A DNA stretch of 64,000 nucleotides from Owenia fusiformis (lineage: Eukaryota > Annelida > Polychaeta > Sabellida > Oweniidae): the NCBI GenBank assembly GCA_903813345.2, contig CAIIXF020000010.1:8621669-8685668 (forward strand). The letters are read 5' to 3'. Below the pieces are notes generated by a model. The model saw only the letters and a program-made list of their open reading frames with translations, searched no databases and was not told where the DNA came from. This document shows positions 10,406-22,400 of the stretch, in pieces (position 1 is the first letter of the stretch; each line of letters begins with the position of its first letter). A program made the position numbers and the translations under genes.

Positions 10406-13400
10406 GTAAGTGGTGAATTCCATCAAAATTCATTTGTTCATTGTTCTGAATGACCGATCGTTGTAATACGATATGTGTATGTCAATATAGTACAGGGTGT
10501 CGCAGAAGTAGTGTTTCATTGGCTGATTTTTTTCCAGGGCCCACACCAGCCGGGACAGCCTTTCAAATTCACAGTAACAGAATCATGCGACCGAATTAAA
10601 GAGGAATTTAGCTTTCTACAAGCTCAATACCACAGGTAAGCTAGACTATCCAAAAACACTTGCTAGACTAACCTTGGTCCGAGGCCAAATATGACTGAGG
10701 TGGCAGGTCTGCAAATTATGTTATCTTTATATCACCTAAAATGTCTAGCATTATCATTTACTAAAATATACAGAGTAAATACTTCCATATTTATCTTTTT
10801 GTACAATTTCAGTTTTTCTAAAAGTTTGGTCAAAAGGAATTTACTGTAATTCCCTGGGATGAAACTAGGTCAACTTAGACTAGACATTCCATATAGGTCA
10901 GAAACTAGTAACATGCTGTACATTTTGTCTGGGTGACAATCACATTATTGGTGCATATTTGTTACATTGTCCAAATTTACTGCCAAATGGCCATTCTCTA
11001 TTTGTAACATTGTTAGAATTTGATGCCAGCCAATAGGCTCTATAATAATTGATACATTGTCAGTATCATTTGCTACAATGCTTGTGGTTGGGCTGCTTGG
11101 TCAGCCTTATTTCTGGACTCTATCAAAATGCACTAAAACACCCCATTCACCCTCACAGGCAAACCAATCCCTGATATCCTGAACTGACCATTTCAACATT
11201 TTGTAGTTATTAGATTCTACTTACTCGAGTCTCTAGCTTACAGCTAGACGAAACTTCATTGATTTCGTATGTACTGTGCTACACGCACCTACACGCACCT
11301 AGAACTCATTTTTAATAAATTTTATAAATATTTTTAAGAATATTAATTATATTTAGGATGAAGCGTTGCTTGTCTGGATTTAGATATTTCAAAATTTCAT
11401 TTCGGAGTTTGACAAATGGTGAAATTTTCTCGCTGTAGCTAAAAATGGCTTCCGGTTCTGGACGTGAATAACATTTGAAATTATTCTCGCTTAAAGAAAT
11501 CAAATATAACAATAGATTCAGACGGGGATGTGAGCTGATGTTCTTCAAATCTATACATAAAGGTATATTTCATATTATTATGCCATATTTACTGTGCGTG
11601 TGACACAATGATTTACAATATTTATAATACTAAGGCAGCTCAATCTTCCTCCTCAAAGCCGGAATATAGAGAAGGCTTTGGACCGAAGTAAGATTCTACC
11701 ATGTAATTGTCAATGCAAATTACATTTTCATCATAATAGAGCTGCAATTTTGTAATAATAGAGATACCCTCTCAACCAGCCTATGATTCACCAAGTTTCT
11801 ATTTTCATTGGTTAAAATGTCCTTCAGGACCGTAACCAATGTTATTAGCGACAAAGAGGAAGTGGCTTGTTATGACATGCACAGTTTTATAAATATAAAA
11901 CCCACATACAATCGATATCATATCATAGTTCCGAGCATTTGAAATACGAACATGAGCCAAATATATATAGAACATGACATTTAATGGAAATAAAAAAAAT
12001 GTTGAGCTTTTTGTTGTAGCAGAGCGAATATAATTGGCTAGTGACCCTTTTCCTCCTACCCCAAATTATAAAGTATATTGTTAATATATAAATATGATTT
12101 TGTCCTCTAGTTTGACCTAGGTATATATCTAGTTCATAATATATAGGCTAGTTGGATCTGGGGATGGTTTCTCTAATCCATAATCGTAGCATAACCTTCA
12201 GTGCCTATTGTCCAAGTAATACATCATAAGATCCATTCAATAAAAAATATGAGACAATGAATAGAATCATCATGACATGTGCTATACTGGACTGTGATTT
12301 ACTGGCAATGGGCGACTATCCCAGATGTGAACATGTACATTAATTGATGTGTTTGGCACATGTTTCAATCTCATTAATGATATGATGTATTTTATATCTA
12401 TTAAAGTTCAATCCAGCCATTTATTTACTTTACTACCATTTGTTTATTTTTCATGGGAGACAGTGCCCCACTGTAAGGTAATGTGATTGAATGAGCAAAT
12501 TGAGCTCTGTCCTTGTGACTTCATATTTAAAACATATTTAATACTAAGGAGAGTATTGCTCTTCGGATTGCTCTATATTTTATGTAACATAACATTAATC
12601 AATTTGCATTAACTGATTTTCATTTATAAGGAGGAGCTGTAGGATGTTTAAATTACATAATACTGTATATATCAATATTTGTATACTAACTTTGGATCTT
12701 ATGCCTGTCATTTTTCAGTCTTGAAGTGGAACGTGAGAAGATTGCACAAGAAAAAACAGAAATGCAGAGACATTATGTAATGGTAGGTGTTATTATACAG
12801 TGTTAATATCACATCCTCTATTTGTAGCCTCAAAATGGAGTGTGAAAAATTAGCGCAAGAAAAGACTGAAATGCAACGGCATTATGTGATGGTATGTAAA
12901 TCATGGGTAACAAGTCATGTCATTTTGTGGTGATCTCTAGTGTTTATACTTTCTTACTTTGTTCTTTTTTGATTTTCATGTTTAGATGTTTTACATGTCT
13001 CTGCCAGCGTTAAAATCTTCAGTTTGCATGTGGGATTCATTAATGGTGTTCCCCTATATAACATACAATTTGGCTTCTTTCCTTGGTGTAGAGTTGTAAT
13101 TTACACTGTGCAATTTACACATGCCTTATGGACATAGTACAAAAGATGTCCAACCTAATTACAGGGCTACCTTAAAGAATGGCATATGGGTCAGCTTTTT
13201 ATTTATTCGTCCATTTGAATAGTTAAACTAGTTTTGCTGCATGTATATCGTATTTCAATTCATAACTATACTAGTTCAATATGTTTATTATTGGCATGTA
13301 CTTCTCTTGGTGCTGCATAGATGTGGTTATGCTGCTAATTTTGATTAAAATGATTAATCTAGGCCAGTTCTACCACCTATGGGAATACTGTGGATAAAAC

Positions 13401-16400
13401 ACAAAATGGACATGTACCTACATGGCTAAATTATGTGACTAAATGCCTAAACAATTCATGGATTTTTATTGCTTAATCCTCCTTCTTCCAATGTCTATTT
13501 TTCTTATAATTCTTTGTAATGTGGGGCTGTAACTAACTGGTATGATTTCTCCTTTTATGCATTTTATTATACCTTTCGCAAAAGCTAGTTTAGCAGAATT
13601 ACTGCTGTTTTGTATGTGTTGTGTAAAATGGTGACCAACCTGGTAAGGCTGTGTATATTATGGTTAAGGGTCAAGTTGATAACTTTTTTTAAAAGGGCCA
13701 TAGAGTACATGGTCTTAAACATATTATGCCTTCACTGAATCACCCCAATTGGACCTATTAAAACAATTGTAAGACTCCACCATGGTCTAACAACTAGAAA
13801 CAACTATACTCTGTAGGCATAGTAACTTTGGGTGAAGTATTTTTCACAATTTTCCATGGCTAACTCATTAGTCTAAGAGGACCAGTTGGCACTGGGGAGT
13901 ATAAATCGTCAAATTGATTGCCCTCGCAGGTCCCATAATTCTCATCTGTATAAGATTCACAAGACGTAGAATATCTATACTTTATTTGATTATCTGAAGA
14001 AGCCCTGTACAATGTATGATCCCTCTGAGGCCAGTCTTTGTAGCACAATGCCCATTTCTCATAAATCTGATATTAGTCTGCATTGATGGAGGAGAAACAT
14101 AACTTTATCAAGACAACTGAAGATATGAACTCAATCTTTAATTATTATTATCTAAAGGAATGATTTTCACAGGAATAGGAATCTTGGTAAAAATTGTGCT
14201 AATATCACCATGGAACTAAATGTTGTATTTGCCAGAATGTTGGATATGCCATCTTGATTTGCTATTATGCGTGCAGCCCACTAGCTCATTAGTACTCATT
14301 AGTATCATTTTATCAATTCAGTTGCAAAATGAACCCATAACACAGCTATTACAACTAGTGAACTTTACAATAATATAATAGTGTACCCTTTGAAGAAGTT
14401 TCCATTGAAGCAATATGAGTTTGCAGTATAATTATATCATAGTGATTATTGCTTCGGAGATCATAAAAAATATAATGAGTATTATGTACATCAGTGACTA
14501 TCAAGTGCTTGATTATTTGAATTATAATAGTGAGCTAGGTATAGCAATTTACCTATAATTAAGAATATTACATGATATTCGTTTTTCTGAGAAGACATTT
14601 AGGCCTATCATTGAGGCCTTCTACATCAAGGCCTACTACATCAAGGCCTACTTGTTACTGTACATTCAGGGTACCTTTCAATTTGCTTCAGTAAAGACAA
14701 TAAAAAACTGTAGTTTTTGCATTATTTATGGACAATGGCTAAAGGGAAAAAAAGTCTAAAAGTTTGATGGATCTTCATTGCAAAGTATTATTTTCTCAAA
14801 TGGCATTGAATAGTTGAAACACAATGAAATAATATTCATAGTTCATATGTGCATCATTAGCCATGCTTGGTTACAAAGTCACCTAAAGTTTAGATGAATA
14901 TTAGTGATCAGATCTCACATTTGACTTGAAAGTATCACTATATACCCAAAGCTTCATTATCAATTTCAAACAGTCTCAACATTACATTTTGATTATAAAT
15001 TCCCTAAAAGATCTTGTATAAACTCACTTATTTAAGTTTTGCAATGATTCGATAAAAGATATATAAGACCATGTACTCTACTCCCTCGCATTCAGGAAAA
15101 GTATACACAGGGACTAATCTTAAACCTGCTTACTGGTCTAGATGTGTCTATAAGTCTAAGACATTATGATAATAGTGCAAGCAAACTTAGTGATTCTTGA
15201 ACATTTTGTGGTTGGGATAATCTTTGGTCATTTTGGGGGGTTATTAGGTACCCAGACAATTAAACATCGGTTAGTGTAATATCCTCTTATTAAGATCAAT
15301 CATTTAATAGTTTGGTGTGCATGTACAGACAATGACATGCTCCTTACGTAGCATACGGGAACTGCACAAGCTAGAAGTGAGTAGGTCCCATAGTTATTTG
15401 GTATTACTTGGTATTAGGGGCTTCCCCTTAGCTTCCCTACATGGTCCTACAAGTCTTATATGGATCCATCACATGACATTCAAAATGGCGTATAACACTA
15501 AATTGGATTCTTTATATGAATCTATCACATGGGTAACACATGAGCCAATACCAATTCTGTAGTTTGGGAAATCTCCCCACCCCCTGTGCATAGGCTGAGC
15601 ATGGCAGGCTTTGATTGGCTTTGCAAATTTTGATGTTTATTACATATTCAGAGAGTTTTGAACAAATGTCGATGATCAGTCTTGCAAAGGGTTATGATGC
15701 TGTGACCATGCAATAGAATGCTCTGTGAGAGTCTTGAGAGGATAATCAGAATCAAGGCTATTGATTTTTCCATCTTTCATTGATACAGTATAGGTAATGT
15801 TTATCCAGTTAATCAACCCTGTGTAATAATTATATCATAATGTATACAGACTATGCCAGTGCGGGCCGCTCTTCTAACAAAAGCATTTTAATGTATATGG
15901 AAAGCCTATTGAACTCTCTATTGATCTCCTTTGCTGACGATTCTTTATTCCATCTCATTGATACCACAGATTGCGTATCCCTCATGCTCTTTTAAAACAT
16001 CAATTTTCTTATCATACAAAATCTACATCTGTAGTATCGTTCCAGAGGTGGGCAATCTTTGTGAACGTTTTATGTTGATAAGATGCAGTGAATGTTCTGA
16101 TCCTTATCTTGGTTGTCATGCTTAACAGAGGAATATTTCCCCGGACTGAAAGGAAGGTTAAGGATCAAGTTGCCCTGATCAATAGATTCGAGAAAGGAAT
16201 TATGGCTCAGTTTGCTACGGGGTGTTATTCTCCTTCAGTTGGTGTTAAACAAGAAAAAACAATCCCTGCTTTTTGGCCTGAATGATGGATCGTTTCTTGG
16301 GAAAGTGATGTTACTGTGTTTAATATAGCTGTATCAATACCATGTCTTCATCAGATTGCCAATGGCGGTTGTAAGATTTTTGTCATGTTTGGTTTGACTT

Positions 16401-19400
16401 TATCAATATTATGTCAATATATGAATGTCATTAGCTAATGATTTTCACGTTTGGTTTTTCTTTTCTATGATGTGATCTGTGATCTAGGTTATAGTAATTG
16501 TCTCTTCTTACCATTGTTCCACTCATACTCTTTGATTTTTTTATGTTTGGGTTTCCCTCTATGATGTGCCCTGAATTTTGGTTACAGTGTCTTAATTTTC
16601 TTTTGTATTTTCATTGGTCCACTCTTGCTGTTTGACTTTCCTGTTTGGTGCGTTTTGTTGGAATTTAACATGCGAAATGGCTTTCAATATCACCCAAAGT
16701 ATAATGACTTGTCCATTGTCTTCAGGTATCGCCATCCTGTTTCATGTATTGTGCTAGACAATGTCAAGTGCTATGTATAGTGGCACTCATTACTCCATTG
16801 CATAGCAAACTTAGAGCTAGTTTTTTAGATTTTGAACACCTGAATTTTTTGCTAGATGCTACTTAGAAGCTTAGCGCTGTGCTGTTGTTTTGTCATTTTA
16901 ACAGCCTAACAGGCATATCGAATCAACTCTTTAAGATCTTAAAAGGAGCAATTTTTTATTCAAAGCAATATTTGTCTAGCAGTAGCTTTCCCAAACAAAT
17001 AGCGGTAAATTAATGGAATAAATATTGGCAGATAAATACTAATGAATTTCATCTGCAGAAATTATATGTTTTTCATCTCCTTTTTCAGTATTATGAGATG
17101 TCATATGGCCTAAACGTGGAGATGCATAAACAGGTAAGATTATCACTTTTTTTCTAATGCATGTTCCTGGGCCAGATTGTTCAACATTTGGCCCTATGAT
17201 GTGTTTTCTATTACTATGGTAATTATAACGCTAACTTCTTAGAGAATATGAGCGTTGAATAGAATATAAATATTCAGAATGCACTGCGCCTATAATTTGT
17301 TTCCAATGGTGACTATTTAAATCTATATAAAGTGGTATAAATATATTTGATCGCCTCAGTGCATTGATCTCAGCAAACCTCATTTCTCCGCACTAGGTCA
17401 GTTCTCATTTGTGACAGAGAAAACTTATGAAAACATCGCTATGTTTACCTGGGCCAATCAAGTTCTGTTTCAAGTGGAAAACTGAGAGCCAGGCAGAATG
17501 TTGTGTAGCAGGTTTTCTAGACAGTGTCAATCTTTTGAAATTTAACACTTGAGCTGACAAAAGAGCCTGTCAGGAAGTTTTTACATCTCCCCGGCAGTGA
17601 GTCGCTCTACTAGTCATGGGTGAATCGTGCTATAATGCTTACTGAAGGCTTTATGTAGACTTTTTGTCAGTTGTTTAGACAAATTGCTTGATTTTATTTG
17701 AATTTGGGATTGATATTTTATACTTTTGTTCATGATGTTTTATCTCTGAAAATCATGAGAATTGTGGGTGAGGAATGTGTGGTGTACCATGTGACTTGTA
17801 TCCACCATTCAGATGGTAGAATGATTGAGAGGGTGGCAGTAAATCATGGGTAGTAAAGCGTCAGTTGTGGGAGGTTCACTGCAAACCGCCTCAGATCCGC
17901 CTCAATACACTTGGTTAGTTTTCATTGCCTGATGGGACATTTTCAGCATTTTTATCACATCACCACAATCAATGACTACATTTGTACATGAATCTATCAG
18001 TTTAACTTGAGATGTGCTTGATATGATTATACAGGGCTCTATCAGTGAAGTTATTTGGTATCAGCCTCCTGTTCATTTCACTTGCACTGTATTTAGTGTC
18101 AAAAAACACTTTCATTACACCTTATTGTTGCAAAGATGTGCTTCACAGCGCTCTCCAGGACTCAACCCCACAAGCCACCATTGGGGAGATAATTCCCGTT
18201 ATTAACTTGCACTCCCAGTAGGGCAACTTTTAGTGTATAATCCCCCTCACTTGCCAAATATGACATTCTATTAAAAACTACTTGGATAGGTAAATTGAAC
18301 ACATATAACTGCAACTTTGGCTTTGCCCCAGACTAAATCGTAATGTCAATGAAAAAGTTACCAAACTTTAAGACTCATGGAGTTTGGATTGGCGGTTTAT
18401 TCCATTTTGGTTTAGGTAATCCAATAATTTAATGCATTGTTGGTTGGCTTAGACTTATAATCATCTTAATCCACATGAATGAGTAATTTTGCTTAATCTA
18501 TATTAGTGAAATATGACATTGTTACATGCTGGGTAGAAGATTGGGTGCTTGTCGGTGCAGCTGAAACCAATAGAAATGGGGAACAATATCAATGTTCTGC
18601 AATATCCATCTTTTAACCAATGGTAAGCTGGTTGAGTTAAGGCTGGGCTTAGGATGTATCTACCATACTTTGTCAGATTTGGGCAGTTACATTGGGTCCA
18701 TATCAAGATCACTTAGCTCATAAGAACCAATCTGTTTTTTTCCTTCGAGGGCATTGTTATATTCATTTTAGATTATGTATGTGTCCATGGATGAAATATA
18801 TGTCATTTTGTGTTCTATCATGTATTGTTTTCTGGTATTCATATTTTCTGAAACCCCTGTTTTTATGGATTGGATTTTTAAAGATGTTTTTATGGATTGG
18901 ATTTTTAAAGCTGTTTTTATGGATTGGATTTTAAAAGAGAGATGGGAGTTGAAAGAAACTTGAGCATCAGTTGTACAAATTCTATCTGCCCCGTGCTTCT
19001 GAAGGTGTAAAATATCTGGCGAACTGGTAATTATCTCAGGCTACCAGTCGTGCAGGATGTTGTAGCCAGCAGCATTTACATCTTGAGACCTAGTCTGTAG
19101 AACTGCCCCAACAGAAATCATCTCACCAATTATTGGATCTAACTCTGTTTCAAAATTATAAGTTATGCCTATTGCGTGTACCTCTATTGGTATTATGGGT
19201 TATTGTATCTTCATTGTGAAATTTTGATTTAAATTTTGGAAACAGTATTGTGATTAGCTATGCTCAGATTTTGCTAAGAGCTTGTAGATGAGCAAATGTG
19301 GTCTCCATAGTAGACTAGGTTTGGGTTACAGAGAGAGAAGAGTAAATGATAAAGTGCTTCATCTCTGGCCCACAGCTCAGGTATCCCACCTCGCTACCTT

Positions 19401-22400
19401 TAATTGGCATACATATCCTGCTAGTGGAAGCTACCATTGGCAAAACACAGCACAGCATCTGTTAATGCTATAGACACCATTCTATCTCTCAAGGTATTCC
19501 ATCAGCTTATCCAGCCATCACTCTCCTATCAACTGCCAAACATCTCACCAGCAAGATCTTCACATCTAAGGCAAGTTTCAGGTCTGGCTGTCTTTGAGGT
19601 CTTAATTGTTGGGTTGTTCTGGTATACTGATTTAGCCATAGTGGTGTCATTTTCATTCCTGAGTTAAATCAAATGTGTCTCTTTGAAATGTTAACTGAAT
19701 TGATGTGTGGGATGTTGATAGGAATTGTTCAATAATGTTGATAGGAATTGTTCAATAATGTTGATAGGAATTGTTCAATAATGTTGATAGGAATTGTTCA
19801 ATAATGTTGATAGGAATTGTTCAATAATGTTGATAGGAATTGTTCAATAATGTTGATAGGAATTGTTCAATAATGTTGATAGGAATTGTTCAATAATGTT
19901 GATAGGAATTGTTCAATAATGTTGATAGGAATTGTTCAATAATGTTGATAGGAATTGTTCAATAATGTTGATAGGAATTGTCCAATAATGTTGATAGGAA
20001 TTGTTCAATAATGTTGATAGGAATTGTTCAATAATGTTGATAGGAATTGTTCAATAATGTTGATAGGAATTGTTTAATAATGTTCAAAGTGTTTTCTTGA
20101 AGTTTTGACAGTATGTCCATGTTTTGAGTCGTACCATTTATGGTTATAGCCCAATGTATTCATAGCTGTTATTTCAACAGTTGATTTGTTGGGTCCGGAC
20201 ATAAGAAAAACATCAGTTTATGTATTACCGTCAGTTGCAATTACATTACCTGACAGCAGGGTATGTAGATAGAGTCAAATGTTTCCACTCTTCTGATTGG
20301 TTACTGGTAATTTGGAGGTTTCCAGCTGCGATTGCTGAGCACATCTAATCCCTCTTGCCTACATATGCTCACCGATGTAACATACACATCATGAGATACC
20401 AGCCTAGTGCCAAACTAATTGGAGCCATGTTTATGGAGTGCTAAATGAGATCCCTACTCATACAACTTCATGCCATTGTCTGAGAATTCTATTTATCTAG
20501 GATATTTGTGATTTGATGAGTTTTCATTTCTAATTTCTTGTGTTGGGTAATTAGCTTAGATATTTGCTAGGTCTTTAAGGATTAATTTGAATCGTTGGAA
20601 CTGGTTCTATTAGTAAGGGCAGACTATTTTCATTTTTGCCACATTTCTTCCATCTCTGCTGGTAAGATTGGATATCAGTTCAACTTATTTAGTTTATTTT
20701 TGGCAGCTGGGATTGTTGTCTTTTGGCTTCTTTTGCCTTGTCATGATCAGAAGCAGATATTTTGCTTGTCATGAGCAGACACAGATGAGCCTCTTATCCA
20801 TTTTCTTCATTCTGATACTTAGAAGGCATTTATTATTAGTTGTAAAATTATAGAAGTTGCCCTAAGATTTAACTTCAGATTTAATGTTTCATATAGGTTC
20901 TGTTATTATATGTCCACCCAGCTTTAAATTATCACGTAATTATAGATTTGGTGTCTCTTGTCATTGATTTCCAGGTCAATCCTTTTACTGGGATTATTAT
21001 TGTTTATTCACGGGAGACAAACTGTCCTTGTTAAACACAAGTTTCCGTTATTTCTATTTTTGGATCTTAGTCATTTTCTTGTATTGTGTTACCCAAAGCT
21101 AGCTCTGATTATTTGCTTTATCGAATAGTTGATATGGTTATCAGGTTCTGTATGTTGATGTTCTTCAAATATAACCCCCACCTTGCATTATGTGCTTACA
21201 GAGCTCATTGATTCATGTCTGTTGAACAATCCTATAATGATTTTGGATCACCCTGTATCAGACCTGACCCTCATGGCTAGTCATTCTCTTAAAATGTCTC
21301 TGTATATTTGATACCATGGCATTTTCATGAACATAATACTTAGTTTAATTGGAAGGCTTGTCCTTTCAGTCTAAAAGGACACACTGTTGTTCATGGTTTC
21401 TGTTTGCGGTCTTAGCTAGTTGTGGTTTTCAGAATACAGCATTTTTCTAATGTCAAATGGCATATATATGATATTCTATAGCGCAGGTTTCTACATTTCT
21501 TTATGTCGAAGTAATTATGGTTTTGCGGGTCAGTTAAGAATCTGTGGAAATCCTGGTGGTGAGATGTTTTAGTAGCACTCAAAAACCACATTTCCAAACG
21601 CTTCGTAGGCCACTTGCTAAAGGCCTGCATATTCCACAGAGTATCTCATACTCTGGTTGCGGGTCTGTAGTTAAGTGGGTGTAATCTGTATATGTTTGTG
21701 CCTGATCTGACCTGCACTCAAGTCTACTTTAGAAGTAGTCCATGAGAAAAAACAAACTCTAATTGTAAGGTATGCACTCCTGAAACCACAACCAAATAAT
21801 TTGGGATGCTTTGAAGGGGGCGAGTGGTACATGAAAAGTGTCTATTTGAGGTTTTCCAGATACAAGTATTTTTGTCAATGTTTACTAGATTTTTGCATGG
21901 AAATAAAAAGGTTTGTGTCCAGATGAAATGTCTCGCTGTTTCATATGATTTAAATCTGTTATTTCATCAAGATAAGTAAAACATGAAATGAGATGTGTAT
22001 GATATATATAATATTTTATGTATTTAGTACTAATGAAATGAGCCACCTGCCTTGGCATCTTGACATAATTTTATACCCAACCTGCTGTAACAAACCATTC
22101 CGGTTGTGGATAATAGATACACAACATTGGGAATCCACTGGGACGTGTTCCAAAACATGGTTTTTGATAAACCTATTCTCACTTCACTGACTCTAAAGAT
22201 TGACCACTTAGCGTTTGTAAAACTCAAGGTACGTTGCCTTCATCTTTCCAGTGAGGTTATCAGATTGATATGCTTCCTCTTGTTCTGAGTTCCCCTAGAT
22301 GTTTGTTCAAGTGCAATCTTGTGTTGTTTCCATGCGTAGTTCCAATTTTTTTTAGATATAATGATAATTTATGATTAATTCTGGAAGTTCGTCAGAAATT

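Noticed and set aside
19714-20081. CRISPR-like array
   Set aside because: Units are contiguous 23-mers without unique spacers, in animal intron DNA: a minisatellite.
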